Positions 30,370-39,460 of a stretch of DNA of 64,000 nt are shown piece by piece. The position numbers were made by a program, and so were the translations under genes. The notes under the pieces are model-generated. The model had not been told where the DNA came from and did not search any database. It saw nothing but the letters and a program-made list of their open reading frames with translations. Positions within the stretch are counted from its first letter, which is position 1. The number at the start of each line of letters is the position of its first letter. Source of the DNA: Bifidobacterium apri (lineage in GTDB: Bacteria; Actinomycetota; Actinomycetes; Actinomycetales; Bifidobacteriaceae); contig NZ_WBSO01000013.1 in NCBI RefSeq assembly GCF_009299485.1, forward strand, positions 21,715-85,714, in the 5' to 3' direction.

Positions 30370-31491
30370 ATGTCTCAGGAAATTGAAATCGGTCTGGGCA
30401 AGAAGGCCCGGCTCGCATACTCTCTGGATGATGTCGCCATCGTCCCGTCCCGTCGTACGCGCGATCCGCAGGACGTCAGCACGGCATGGCAGATTGACGC
30501 CTACGAGTTCGACATCCCGGTCATCGCAGCTCCTATGGATTCGGTGACGAGCCCGGAAACTGCGATTGAGATGGGTCGTCTCGGTGGTCTTGGCGTTCTC
30601 GACCTCGAAGGTTTGTGGACGCGGTATGACGATCCGCAGCCGTTGCTCGACGAAATCGCCACGCTGCCGGAAGAGCAGGCGACTCGGCGTATGCAGGAGA
30701 TCTATGCCGAGCCCATCAAGCCTGAGCTGATCACGCAACGGCTTCATGAGATCCGCGAGGCGGGTGTGACCGTCGCCGGCGCGTTGAGCCCGCAACGTAC
30801 GCAGGAGCTGTATTCCACGGTTATCGACGCCGGTGTGGATCTGTTCGTCATCCGCGGCACCGCCGTGTCCGCGGAGCATGTTTCCACCGATCATGAGCCG
30901 CTGAACCTCAAGAAGTTCATTTATGATCTCGATGTTCCGGTCATTGTGGGCGGTGCGACGAATTATACGGCGGCGCTGCATCTCATGCGCACCGGTGCCG
31001 CGGGTGTGCTCGTCGGTTTCGGCGGCGGGGCTGTGTCGGGTACGCTCAACACCATTGGCCTGCAGGCGCCGATGGCCACGGCCATCGCCGATATCGCCGA
31101 GGCGAGACGCGACTACATGGACGAATCCGGTGGCCGGTATGTCCAGCTGATCGCCGATGGCGGCATGGGATCGTCAGGCAACTTCATCAAGGCGTTCGCA
31201 CTCGGCGCCGACGCGGTGATGCTCGGCTCGCCGCTCGCACGCGCCACGCAGGCTCCCGGTCACGGTATGCATTGGGGTGCCGAAGCGCGGCATCAGACAC
31301 TGCCCAGAGGCAAGCGGACCAATGTCGGCACGGTCGCTCCGCTCAAGGAGATTCTGTACGGACCCAGCCATCAAGCCGACGGCACGACCAATTTCATCGG
31401 CGCGTTGCGCCGTGCCATGGCGTCCACCGGTTATGTCGACGTGAAGAATTTCCAGCGTTGCTCGGTGGTGGTCACGTCCTCCGGCCGCTGA
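30370..31491 (+). CDS. guaB3: GuaB3 family IMP dehydrogenase-related protein
   Basis: A 373-residue TIM-barrel protein of the actinobacterial GuaB3 group, without CBS domains. Barrel motifs are clear: DDVAIVPS, VIAAPMDSVTSPETAIEMGRLGGLGVL, VGGATNY, LIADGGMGSSGNFIKAFALGADAVMLGSPLA (read in two parts). In IMP dehydrogenases and GMP reductases the loop G-x-G-S-x-C holds the catalytic Cys; here the loop reads GFGGGAVSGT, with Ser223 at the Cys position. It may be inactive in the usual chemistry or have another role in purine metabolism. The ATG has no clear Shine-Dalgarno. Terminator at 31521. Confidence 0.9.
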   Translation: MSQEIEIGLGKKARLAYSLDDVAIVPSRRTRDPQDVSTAWQIDAYEFDIPVIAAPMDSVTSPETAIEMGRLGGLGVLDLEGLWTRYDDPQPLLDEIATLPEEQATRRMQEIYAEPIKPELITQRLHEIREAGVTVAGALSPQRTQELYSTVIDAGVDLFVIRGTAVSAEHVSTDHEPLNLKKFIYDLDVPVIVGGATNYTAALHLMRTGAAGVLVGFGGGAVSGTLNTIGLQAPMATAIADIAEARRDYMDESGGRYVQLIADGGMGSSGNFIKAFALGADAVMLGSPLARATQAPGHGMHWGAEARHQTLPRGKRTNVGTVAPLKEILYGPSHQADGTTNFIGALRRAMASTGYVDVKNFQRCSVVVTSSGR

Positions 31492-31501
31492 CCGCGACAA
31501 G

Positions 31502-31518
31502 TTATCCACTTATCCACA
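31502..31518. other. Two overlapping DnaA-box-like sequences
   Basis: TTATCCACT (31502-31510) and the perfect DnaA box TTATCCACA (31510-31518) lie head-to-tail just after guaB3 and before its terminator. Confidence 0.5.
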
Positions 31519-31520
31519 TC

Positions 31521-31555
31521 ATCCCGCCATGCGATTGACATGGCGGGATTTTTTT
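31521..31555 (+). terminator. Strong rho-independent terminator of guaB3
   Basis: A perfect 11-bp stem ATCCCGCCATG (31521-31531) with CATGGCGGGAT (31539-31549), followed by seven T residues. The best terminator in the window. Confidence 0.93.
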
Positions 31556-31620
31556 GTTCCCCTAGAACTTGTCATGCAACATATGCCGACGGCAACGAAG
31601 CCCGGAAGGGGGATCAGCAC

Positions 31621-32127
31621 ATGAACGACACCACCGAACTGTGGACATACCGGTATGAACGCAATCTGCCCAGAATGGAGGGACATATCGCCGTAGGTTC
31701 ATTCGGCATGACCGTTCCCGTCCGCATCGTCGGGTTCTTCCCCGAGGCGCCGGACACGTACAGCGTCAAATTCTGTCAGGAATACGCGTTCCTCGTCTAC
31801 AACATGGCCTGCATGCTCGCCGATACCTATCGCGGGCGCGGCGTGACGCCGTTGCTGCGCAAACACCTGACGCCGGAATGCGTCGAGCGCTTGGAATTCA
31901 TGTGGCAACTGGTGGGATGTTATGACATCCTCAATCTGAAGGATGAGAAGAACGCCATGATCAGGCAGGTGCCGCCGATGCCGAAATGGATTCACTTCGC
32001 TCTGGTCAGCAGTGAACTCATGGAGTGCACCATCAATGTGGACATCGGCACGGCGGTGTTCCATTCCATGCTCGTTTTCCGTCGAAAAGCAAGCCGATGG
32101 ATTTGCTATCTTGCCGATATCGGCTGA
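31621..32127 (+). CDS. Rv3235-like small protein, function unknown
   Basis: A 168-residue soluble protein. The C-terminal third (ECTINVDIGTAVFHSMLVF followed by RRKASRWICYLADIG) resembles the ending of the actinobacterial Rv3235 family, in which a beta-strand pair is followed by R-W-x-C-x-x-L-x-x-G. Elsewhere that family sits beside secA or hpf and has no assigned function. The assignment rests on this pattern only. The start has GGAAGGGGG upstream. The acyl-CoA ligase gene follows after 53 nt on the same strand. Confidence 0.65.
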   Translation: MNDTTELWTYRYERNLPRMEGHIAVGSFGMTVPVRIVGFFPEAPDTYSVKFCQEYAFLVYNMACMLADTYRGRGVTPLLRKHLTPECVERLEFMWQLVGCYDILNLKDEKNAMIRQVPPMPKWIHFALVSSELMECTINVDIGTAVFHSMLVFRRKASRWICYLADIG

Positions 32128-32167
32128 CATATCAGCGAACATACAGTGTACAGGCAAGCCATAGGAC

Positions 32168-32173
32168 TATAGT
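32168..32173 (+). promoter_or_regulatory. -10 element of the acyl-CoA ligase gene (possibly leaderless)
   Basis: TATAGT ends 7 nt before the ATG at 32181, and no Shine-Dalgarno lies between. This spacing predicts transcription starting at or very near the start codon, that is, a leaderless mRNA. No clear -35. Confidence 0.45.
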
Positions 32174-32180
32174 TAAACAC

Positions 32181-34196
32181 ATGCTGAAAGAATTTTCTGT
32201 TGATCCGATCTACGTGACCACGGATGAGGACACCGTTTACTCACTGCTGTCCAAACGCGCCCAGCGTGATCCGGACGGTGCCATCGCCGAATGGCAAAGC
32301 GAACCCGATCGCGTCTGGCACACCGTCAGTGCCCGCGAGATGGACGAGCGCGTCCGCGCGGTCGCCCGCGGCCTGTTGGGCATCGGCGTCAAGCACGGCA
32401 GCATGGTGGTCATCTATTCCGCCACTTGCTACGATTGGGCGATTGTCGACTTCGCATGCGCCGCGATCGGCGCGGTCACCGTACCGATTTACGAGACCGA
32501 TTCCGCCAAGCAGGCTGCGAGCATCGTGCAAGACGTCAAGCCGGTTATCGCATTCGCCGGCGACGAGGCCCACGCCCATACGCTCGACGCCATTCGACGC
32601 GACAGCCCCGATTTGACCTATGTGTTCAATTTCCAGTCCGATGGGATCAACGCCGTGGTTGATTTCGGCGAGTCGGTCACGGATGATGATCTTGCGGCTG
32701 CCATCGCCAAAGTCAAGGCGGATGACGTGTCGACCATCGTGTATACGTCCGGTTCTACGGGCAAGCCAAAGGGCGCCATGCTCACCAGCCGCAATTTCAC
32801 CCATATCGTGTACAACGGCTACGAAGTCCTCGACGAGATGCTCTACCAGCCCAGCCGTCTGTTGCTGTTCCTGCCGCTCGCTCACTGCTTCGCCCGCTAT
32901 ATCCAGTACACGGCGATCGGTGCGCAAGGCGTGGTCGGGTATATCCCCACCGCCAAGCATTTGCTCGCCGATCTGCGCAGTTTCAAACCGACCTATCTGC
33001 TCGGCGTGCCGCGCGTCTTCGAAAAGGTCTACAACGCCGCTTCCCAGAAAGCCGGAGCCGGTTTCCAAGGCCGGGTATTCGCCAAGGCGTTCAAGCATTT
33101 CGCGCAGTGGTCCAAGGACGAGAACGGCGAGCGCATCCATCATTCGCTGGGGGAGCAGATCCGCCATCGGTTCTACATGGCGACTGTCGGCAAGTCGATC
33201 CGCTCCGCGCTCGGACCGAATCTGCGGTACCTCGCATGCGGTGGAGCGCCTATCAACGCCGATCTTGCGCATTTCTTCAACGGCATGGACGACATCACGT
33301 TCATCCAGGGGTATGGCATGACGGAAACGGCGGCGCCCTGTGTGGTCAATTTCGAAGACGCGAACGAGGTGGGTTCCGTCGGCCGGCCTGGTCCGGGCAT
33401 CGCCATCAGGACGCTTGATGACGGCGAAGTCGAAATCAAGGGTCCGAACGTGTTCAAGGGCTATTTCAAGCAGCCTGAGCTGACCGCCGAAGTCCTCGAA
33501 CCGGACGGCTGGCTGCACAGCGGTGATATCGGAACCATCGACGACCGCGGTTTCCTGTTCATCACCGGCCGCAAGAAGGACATCATCATCACCGCCGGCG
33601 GAAAGAACATCAGTCCTGCACCGCTGGAGGACACCATCAACACCTGCCCGATTGTCTCGCATGCCGTGGTGATCGGCGACGGACGGCCGTTCGTCGCGGC
33701 GCTGATCGCGCTCGATGAGGACATGACACGTGACTGGCTGAACAACCAGGGCATGGACGCCGCCATGTCTATGGACCAGATCGCCGACAACGATGCGGTC
33801 AGGGCTTTTGTTCAGCAGTACATCGATCAGGCGAACAGTTCCGTCTCCCGGGCGGAATCGGTGCGCAAGTTCGCGATTCTTCCCGATGATTTCAGCCAGG
33901 ATGCGGGCACACTCACCCCAAGTATGAAAGTCGTGCGCAAGAAGGTGCTCGATCATTACGACGACATCATCGAGCATGTCATCTACACGCCGAAGGGCCC
34001 GTCGGCTCCGATTCCCGCGACAGTGAAGCTGTTCGATAAGACCGCGGAAACGGTGTCTCAGGTTTCCGAAACCGTCAGCCCGAAGGTCAAGCAGGCCATT
34101 GACCAAGCCAAGTTGAATATGTCCGAATTGCGTGCCAAGCGGCAGAGTGAAGCTGACGACACACCAGAGGACAACACCAAGACAGAGGAGAAGTGA
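32181..34196 (+). CDS. Long-chain fatty acid-CoA ligase
   Basis: A 671-residue AMP-forming acyl-CoA synthetase. Motif I is IVYTSGSTGKPKGAM, then YGMTETAAP, and the hinge region is TGRKKDIIITAGGKNISP, which binds ATP and links the two domains. It activates long-chain fatty acids as acyl-CoA at the membrane. The last 60 residues (KLFDKTAETVSQVSETVSPK and beyond) are a charged, helical extension. No other beta-oxidation gene is nearby, so it probably recycles exogenous fatty acids into lipids. def begins 3 nt after the stop. Confidence 0.93.
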   Translation: MLKEFSVDPIYVTTDEDTVYSLLSKRAQRDPDGAIAEWQSEPDRVWHTVSAREMDERVRAVARGLLGIGVKHGSMVVIYSATCYDWAIVDFACAAIGAVTVPIYETDSAKQAASIVQDVKPVIAFAGDEAHAHTLDAIRRDSPDLTYVFNFQSDGINAVVDFGESVTDDDLAAAIAKVKADDVSTIVYTSGSTGKPKGAMLTSRNFTHIVYNGYEVLDEMLYQPSRLLLFLPLAHCFARYIQYTAIGAQGVVGYIPTAKHLLADLRSFKPTYLLGVPRVFEKVYNAASQKAGAGFQGRVFAKAFKHFAQWSKDENGERIHHSLGEQIRHRFYMATVGKSIRSALGPNLRYLACGGAPINADLAHFFNGMDDITFIQGYGMTETAAPCVVNFEDANEVGSVGRPGPGIAIRTLDDGEVEIKGPNVFKGYFKQPELTAEVLEPDGWLHSGDIGTIDDRGFLFITGRKKDIIITAGGKNISPAPLEDTINTCPIVSHAVVIGDGRPFVAALIALDEDMTRDWLNNQGMDAAMSMDQIADNDAVRAFVQQYIDQANSSVSRAESVRKFAILPDDFSQDAGTLTPSMKVVRKKVLDHYDDIIEHVIYTPKGPSAPIPATVKLFDKTAETVSQVSETVSPKVKQAIDQAKLNMSELRAKRQSEADDTPEDNTKTEEK

Positions 34197-34199
34197 CAA

Positions 34200-34682
34200 T
34201 TGGCAATCCGTGAGATTCGAGTGATTCCCGACCCCATCCTGCGCACCCCGTGCGATGAAATCACCACCATCACGCCGGCGATTCGACGGCTGGTCCAGGA
34301 TCTGCTCGACACCGTCGACGATCCGGGCCGCGCCGGGCTTTCGGCAAACCAGATCGGGGTAGGTCTGCGCGCCTTCTCATACAATATCGAGGGCAAGGTC
34401 GGATATGTGCTCAACCCGGTGATCGAAGACAAGCAGGGCGAACAATACGGGGATGAGGGGTGTCTGTCCGTGCCCGGTCTGTGGTACAAGACGCGGCGCG
34501 CGGATTACGCCCGTGTCCGCGGCATCGATCTCGATGGCAACACCGTGGTGCTTGAAGGCAAAGGCATCATGGGAAGAATGCTGCAGCACGAGACCGATCA
34601 CCTCGACGGTCATATCTATCTGGACAGGCTGGAGAAAAGCGAACGCAGAGCCGCTATGAGGCAGTTGCGCGGAGAACGCTGA
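34200..34682 (+). CDS. def: Peptide deformylase
   Basis: A 160-residue metalloenzyme that removes the formyl group from nascent N-terminal methionine. All three family motifs are present: AGLSANQIG (motif 1), EGCLSVPG with Cys88 (motif 2) and HETDH with His130, Glu131 and His134 (motif 3). The start is TTG at 34200, three bases after the ligase stop, with GAGGAGAAG upstream. Followed by a clean terminator. Confidence 0.95.
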   Translation: MAIREIRVIPDPILRTPCDEITTITPAIRRLVQDLLDTVDDPGRAGLSANQIGVGLRAFSYNIEGKVGYVLNPVIEDKQGEQYGDEGCLSVPGLWYKTRRADYARVRGIDLDGNTVVLEGKGIMGRMLQHETDHLDGHIYLDRLEKSERRAAMRQLRGER

Positions 34683-34703
34683 GCTGATATCTCTCTGTTG
34701 TTG

Positions 34704-34732
34704 GCACGGACCGGGAAATCCCCGGTCCGTGC
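34704..34732 (+). terminator. Terminator after def
   Basis: A perfect 12-bp stem GCACGGACCGGG (34704-34715) with CCCGGTCCGTGC (34721-34732), then TATTATTTTG. Confidence 0.88.
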
Positions 34733-34807
34733 TATTATTTTGCCCCGTGCGCCACACAGCTTCTTCGCCAGTCGCGCGGCGGAGGTGCATCAATTCCCTA
34801 ACCGGCG

Positions 34808-34813
34808 CATAAT
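34808..34813 (+). promoter_or_regulatory. Possible -10 element of rpsB-tsf
   Basis: CATAAT lies about 100 nt upstream of rpsB within the 180-nt gap after the def terminator. No convincing -35. The leader of roughly 95 nt may carry regulation, but I see no known leader motif. Confidence 0.3.
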
Positions 34814-34914
34814 TCGCGTCATGTCCGCGACGCCCCGTGTCGGTCGGCCTGGTATCAGGTTGCACGCGGTGGCACATGGCCAGGCAATAACCGACAATGA
34901 AAGGTAGCAGTACC

Positions 34915-35730
34915 ATGGCTCAGATTACTATGAGCGACATGCTGAAGGCCGGTCTCCATTTCGGCCATCAGACCCGCCGTTGGAACCCGAAGATGAAGCA
35001 GTACATCCTCATGGAGCGCAACGGCATCCATATCATCAATCTGTTCAAGTCCCTTGATCTGATTGACACCGCCTACGACTTCATCAAGGAAACCGTCGCC
35101 CACAACGGCACGGTGCTTTTCGTGGGCACCAAGAAGCAGGCGCAGGAAGCCATCAAGAACCAGGCGACCCGCGTCGGTATGCCGTATGTCTCCGAGCGCT
35201 GGCTCGGCGGCATGCTCACCAACTTCCAGACCGTGTCCAAGCGCGTCGCCCGTCTCAAGGAACTCGAAGAGATGGACTTCACCGATGTGCGCGGCTCCGG
35301 CCTGACCAAGAAGGAACTGCTGCTGCTTGAGCGCGAAAAGGACAAGCTGGAGAAGCAGCTCGGCGGCATCCGCAACATGAACCGCACCCCTTCGGTGCTG
35401 TTCGTCGTGGACATCAACAAGGAAGCGCTGGCCGTCTCCGAAGCTCACAAGCTGGGCATTCCGGTGGTTGCCATCGTGGACACCAACACCGACCCCGATC
35501 TGGTCGACTACCCGATTCCGGCGAACGATGACGCCATCCGCGGCATCGAACTGCTCACCAGCCTGATGGCTGACGCCGTCGCTGACGGCCTGCTCGAGCG
35601 TTCCGGCAAGGCGGCCAAGGCAGACGACAAGTCCGAGCAGCCGATGGCTGCTTGGGAGAAGGAGCTCCTGACCAAGGACGCCCCGGCTGCCCCGGCCGAA
35701 GAAGCCAAGAGCGAAGAGCCCGAGGCCTGA
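34915..35730 (+). CDS. rpsB: 30S ribosomal protein S2
   Basis: A 271-residue S2 protein. The N-terminus ([20 protein letters not shown]) and internal segments ([44 protein letters not shown]) are standard. The last 40 residues are an Ala/Glu/Lys-rich tail typical of actinobacteria. GAAAGG precedes the ATG. It opens the conserved rpsB-tsf-pyrH-frr-cdsA-rlmN block. Confidence 0.98.
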   Translation: MAQITMSDMLKAGLHFGHQTRRWNPKMKQYILMERNGIHIINLFKSLDLIDTAYDFIKETVAHNGTVLFVGTKKQAQEAIKNQATRVGMPYVSERWLGGMLTNFQTVSKRVARLKELEEMDFTDVRGSGLTKKELLLLEREKDKLEKQLGGIRNMNRTPSVLFVVDINKEALAVSEAHKLGIPVVAIVDTNTDPDLVDYPIPANDDAIRGIELLTSLMADAVADGLLERSGKAAKADDKSEQPMAAWEKELLTKDAPAAPAEEAKSEEPEA

Positions 35731-35752
35731 TTCGCGGCATTTGTTATCCTAG

Positions 35753-35781
35753 GCGGCGGGAGACCAACCATCTCCCGCCGC
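35753..35781 (+). terminator. Hairpin between rpsB and tsf (attenuator or processing site)
   Basis: A perfect 11-bp stem GCGGCGGGAGA (35753-35763) with TCTCCCGCCGC (35771-35781), loop CCAACCA. No T-tract follows, which suits partial termination or RNA processing that lowers tsf relative to rpsB, or protects the rpsB mRNA end. Confidence 0.55.
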
Positions 35782-35815
35782 TGGGTATCACTTCAAAATC
35801 AAGAGGAGACAACAC

Positions 35816-36694
35816 ATGGCAGCTATCACTGCAGCTCTGATCAAGCAGGTGCGTGAAGAAACCGGCGCCGGCATGATGGATGTGAAGAAGGCTCTTACCG
35901 AAGCCGAAGGCGATGTCGCCCGCGCCAAGGAAATCATCCGTGCCAAGGGCATCGCGGCCGCGGGTAAGCGTGAAGGCCGCAAGGCCCAGGAAGGCACCAT
36001 CGCTTCCAAGGTCGTCAAGACCGCGGACGGTGAGGTCGGCTACGCCGTTGAGATTAATTCCGAAACCGATTTCGTGGCGAAGACCCCGAAGTTCGTCGAG
36101 TTCGCCGAGTCTGTGCTCGAAGCGGCTATCGCCGCCGACGCGAACACGGTGGACGACGTGCTTGCTGCGAAGACAGCGGATGGCGATGTCAAGCTGGACA
36201 TCGAGCAGGCAGCCGCGCTGTTCGGCGAGCATGTCAAGGTCGGTCAGTTCGCCAAGATCGCCGGCCCGCATGTCGAGATCTACGCGCACCGCAAGTCCGC
36301 CGAGATGCCGCCGTCCATCGTGGCCCTGATCGCCACGGACGAGGCAGGCGAGAAGGTCGCTCACGAGGCTGCGCTGCAGATTTCCGCAATGAGCCCTCGT
36401 TGGCTCACCCGTGAGGACGTCGATCCGACCGTGCTCGAGTCCGAGCGCCGTATTGCGACCGAGAAGACCTCAGACGAACTCGCAGCCAAGGGCAAGCCGC
36501 AGGCCGTCATCGACAAGATCGCCCCGAAGATCGTCGAAGGCCGTCTCAACGCCTTCTACAAGGAAGCTGTGCTGCTGGACCAGGATTACGTCAAGGATCC
36601 TTCCAAGACCGTCGGCAAGCTCTTCGACGAAGCAGGCGCTAAGGCTATCGCGTTCGCCCGCATCGAAGTCGGCAAGGGTGATGAAGAGGCCTGA
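35816..36694 (+). CDS. tsf: Elongation factor Ts
   Basis: A 292-residue nucleotide exchange factor for EF-Tu. The N-terminal signature LIKQVREETGAGMMDVKKAL and the core AVEINSETDFVAKTPKF (which contains the TDF contact to EF-Tu) are intact. AGGAGA precedes the ATG. Followed by a terminator at 36747-36790, so pyrH has its own promoter. Confidence 0.98.
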   Translation: MAAITAALIKQVREETGAGMMDVKKALTEAEGDVARAKEIIRAKGIAAAGKREGRKAQEGTIASKVVKTADGEVGYAVEINSETDFVAKTPKFVEFAESVLEAAIAADANTVDDVLAAKTADGDVKLDIEQAAALFGEHVKVGQFAKIAGPHVEIYAHRKSAEMPPSIVALIATDEAGEKVAHEAALQISAMSPRWLTREDVDPTVLESERRIATEKTSDELAAKGKPQAVIDKIAPKIVEGRLNAFYKEAVLLDQDYVKDPSKTVGKLFDEAGAKAIAFARIEVGKGDEEA

Positions 36695-36746
36695 GTCCTC
36701 TCAACCATCCGTCCCGAGCATCATCTGATGCCCGGATGCTGAATCG

Positions 36747-36790
36747 AACCCGCCGTGTACCACAGCCATGTGGCACGCACGGCGGGTTTT
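36747..36790 (+). terminator. Terminator after tsf
   Basis: An 11-bp stem AACCCGCCGTG (36747-36757) with CACGGCGGGTT (36778-36788), followed by TT and CC. Confidence 0.8.
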
Positions 36791-36901
36791 CCATATCACA
36801 TCTGATATCTGTCCGCCAAAGCTTGCCATACACATGTCTGTCGTTCATCGACGCTAGAGTGGATAGGCGGCAATGATAAGACGGCACAGAAAGGCCCAAA
36901 T

Positions 36902-37642
36902 ATGACTGGCACGGATAAGCCACGCAGGGTGTTGCTCAAGCTTTCAGGCGAAGCGTTCGGCGGGGGAGCGGTCGGCATCGACACCAAGGTGGTGCGTCGT
37001 ATCGCCCAGGAAATCGTTCCCGCAGTGCGTCAGGGCGTGCAGGTGGCCATCGTCACCGGCGGCGGCAATTTCTTCCGTGGCGCCGAACTTCAGCAAGCCG
37101 GCATCGACCGCAGCCGTGGCGACTACATGGGTATGCTTGGCACGGTGATGAACTGCCTCGCGCTTCAGGATTTCCTTGAGCAGGAAGGCCAGGCCACTCG
37201 CGTGCAGACGGCGATCACCATGGGGCAAGTGGCAGAGCCATACATTCCGCTCAAAGCCATCAGGCATCTGGAAAAAGGCCGCGTGGTGATTTTCGGCGCA
37301 GGCGCGGGTATGCCGTACTTCTCCACCGACACGGTGTCCATCCAGCGGTCCTTGGAAATCCATTGCGACGAGGTGCTGATGGGCAAGAACGGCGTGGACG
37401 GCGTATACACCGCCGATCCGCGTAAGGTCGAGAATGCCAAGCGTTTCGCGACACTCAGCTACAATCGCGCCCTCGTCGACAACCTCGCGGTGATGGACGC
37501 TTCCGCACTGTCCATGGCACGCGACAACCGCAAGCCGATTCGCGTGTTCGGGCTCGAAGAACCGGGGAACGTGACCAAAGCCCTGCTCGGCGAGCAACTC
37601 GGCACGCTCGTGTCGACCGCACAATCGACACTCGTCGATTGA
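36902..37642 (+). CDS. pyrH: UMP kinase
   Basis: A 246-residue bacterial UMP kinase of the amino-acid kinase fold. It phosphorylates UMP to UDP with ATP. Motifs: [11 protein letters not shown] at the N-terminus, [10 protein letters not shown], and the C-terminal [22 protein letters not shown] 36902 follows GAAAGG. A 91-nt gap separates it from frr. Confidence 0.97.
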   Translation: MTGTDKPRRVLLKLSGEAFGGGAVGIDTKVVRRIAQEIVPAVRQGVQVAIVTGGGNFFRGAELQQAGIDRSRGDYMGMLGTVMNCLALQDFLEQEGQATRVQTAITMGQVAEPYIPLKAIRHLEKGRVVIFGAGAGMPYFSTDTVSIQRSLEIHCDEVLMGKNGVDGVYTADPRKVENAKRFATLSYNRALVDNLAVMDASALSMARDNRKPIRVFGLEEPGNVTKALLGEQLGTLVSTAQSTLVD

Positions 37643-37733
37643 ACATGTATCGTCATGTGCCGATTCGACGTCATATGACGATACAATGAAGAACAACCAG
37701 TCGTTCAACCAGGAACCCGCCAAAGGAGATAGC

Positions 37734-38288
37734 ATGGCCACAGTCATCGAACAAGCCAAGGAACAGATGGGCAAGTCCGTCGAAGCCACCAAAGAGAACT
37801 TCACCGGTATCCGTACCGGCCGCGCGAACCCGGCGCTGCTCAACGGCCTGACCGTCGAGTATTACGGGGTACCAACGCCTATCAAGGCCGTCGCCACCAT
37901 CGGTGTTCCGGAGCCTCGCACCTTGGCGGTCACCCCTTACGATGCTTCCCAAGCCAACGCCGTCGAGAAAGCGATCCGCGATTCCGATCTCGGTGTGAGC
38001 CCGCGCCGTGAAGGCAGCGTGATTTACGCCACCATGCCCGAGCTGACCGAGGAGCGCCGCAAGGAGTATGTGAAGATTGCCAAGGCCAAGGCCGAAGACG
38101 GCAAGGTCGCGGTGCGCAACATCCGTCGTAAGGCCAAGGAAACCATCGACAAGTCCGTCAAAGACGGCGACATGGGCGAGGACGACGGCGACCGCCAGCT
38201 CAAAGAGCTCGACAAAATCACCAAGCAGTTCACGGACGAACTTGACTCTCTGCTTGAAACCAAGCAGAAGGAGATCATGGAGGTCTGA
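37734..38288 (+). CDS. frr: Ribosome recycling factor
   Basis: A 184-residue RRF that, with EF-G, splits post-termination ribosomes. Standard motifs: FTGIRTGRANPALL, PEPRTLAVTPYD, TEERRKEYVKIAK and VRNIRRKAKE. ATG 37734 follows AAAGGAG with good spacing; the longer in-frame extension to 37686 has no Shine-Dalgarno. Ends at the terminator 38304-38347. Confidence 0.98.
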   Translation: MATVIEQAKEQMGKSVEATKENFTGIRTGRANPALLNGLTVEYYGVPTPIKAVATIGVPEPRTLAVTPYDASQANAVEKAIRDSDLGVSPRREGSVIYATMPELTEERRKEYVKIAKAKAEDGKVAVRNIRRKAKETIDKSVKDGDMGEDDGDRQLKELDKITKQFTDELDSLLETKQKEIMEV

Positions 38289-38303
38289 GGACCTATGAAA
38301 TGG

Positions 38304-38347
38304 CGGGCCTCGATCATACCGTGCATGCGTATGTCGAGGCCCGTTTT
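38304..38347 (+). terminator. Terminator after frr
   Basis: A perfect 10-bp stem CGGGCCTCGA (38304-38313) with TCGAGGCCCG (38334-38343), an inner CATA/TATG pairing, then TTTT. Confidence 0.85.
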
Positions 38348-38374
38348 CCGATGGTAGGCCGATAAGGGACGATG

Positions 38375-39358
38375 ATGGACAAGCATTTAGAGCATGACGG
38401 CAACGCTGACGAAACGATAGAGGAAATCAACAAGAAAACGGGGCGCAATATGCCCCAGGCGATCGCCACGGCCGTCGTGCTGATCGCCATCATCATCGCA
38501 TGCCTGGCGATCAGCATGGATGTGTTCATGGTGCTGCTCGTCGTGTTCATGATGCTCGCCCTGTGGGAGTTGCGGGTCGATTTCGCCATCGCCGGCATGC
38601 ATATCCCCGTGGTGATGCTCTGGATCTGTTCAACCATCACGCTGCTGGCGGCCTACTATTCGCCTTGGCATGTTTCAGCGATGGCGGTGTGCATTATGCT
38701 GTCCATTGTGCTCGTCGCCCTGAGCGCGACCGCGAATTTCAGCTTCGGCGATCGCCTGAGCATGGAAGTCGAGCGGAAACTTGCGCAGACGAACGCAGGC
38801 GCGCGGCTTGAATCCTCATTCAACCACGCTTCGGCAACCGGTCAGCACAGCCGTCTGACCAGTGTGGCGGTCTCCATATTCGCCGTGCTCTACATCCCGC
38901 TAATCGCCTCGTTCATCGCGCTGTCGCTGACGTTCCATGGGCATGCCTTCGCGCATGCCATCATGATCGTGTTCCTGCCCGCGTTGAGCGATACCGGCGG
39001 TCTGTTCGCCGGAGCCTGGTTCGGCAAGCACAAGCTTTCCCCACGCATTTCGCCGAAGAAATCCGTGGAAGGGCTGCTCGGCTCCATTCTGTTCGCCATG
39101 GCAGGCGCCTTCGCCATCTTCGCATGCACATACCCGTCCCTGTGGGCTTCTCGCTGGTGGGTGCCGATTGTCATGGGCATTCTTATGGGTATCGTGGGCA
39201 CGTTCGGGGACCTGTGCGCATCGATGCTCAAACGTGATATCGGCATCAAGGATATGGGGCATCTGCTCAAGGGCCATGGCGGGGTGATGGATCGCGTCGA
39301 TTCCATCCTGCTCACCGCCCCGTTCATGATGGCACTGCTCTACGTTACGGGTTTGTGA
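38375..39358 (+). CDS. cdsA: Phosphatidate cytidylyltransferase
   Basis: A 327-residue membrane enzyme that makes CDP-diacylglycerol from phosphatidate and CTP, the precursor of all phospholipids. It has about eight hydrophobic helices. The family signature near the C-terminus is complete in SMLKRDIGIKDMG and GHGGVMDRVDS. The N-terminal 30 residues are charged and cytoplasmic. ATG 38375 is chosen over 38372 because AAGGG then has 6 nt spacing. Downstream is rlmN, about 100 nt away. Confidence 0.95.
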   Translation: MDKHLEHDGNADETIEEINKKTGRNMPQAIATAVVLIAIIIACLAISMDVFMVLLVVFMMLALWELRVDFAIAGMHIPVVMLWICSTITLLAAYYSPWHVSAMAVCIMLSIVLVALSATANFSFGDRLSMEVERKLAQTNAGARLESSFNHASATGQHSRLTSVAVSIFAVLYIPLIASFIALSLTFHGHAFAHAIMIVFLPALSDTGGLFAGAWFGKHKLSPRISPKKSVEGLLGSILFAMAGAFAIFACTYPSLWASRWWVPIVMGILMGIVGTFGDLCASMLKRDIGIKDMGHLLKGHGGVMDRVDSILLTAPFMMALLYVTGL

Positions 39359-39460
39359 TCCGCCCGCCGCAGCATCAGCCATGTCGGCCAGCACCGGCCA
39401 TGATCACCACCGCATAACGGTATCCAGACAGACCGTCAAACAAGCAGACAGGAGCATGAA

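Noticed and set aside
32241..34199. 652-residue antisense frame within the acyl-CoA ligase gene
   Set aside because: Shadow frame; sense strand has all acyl-CoA synthetase motifs.
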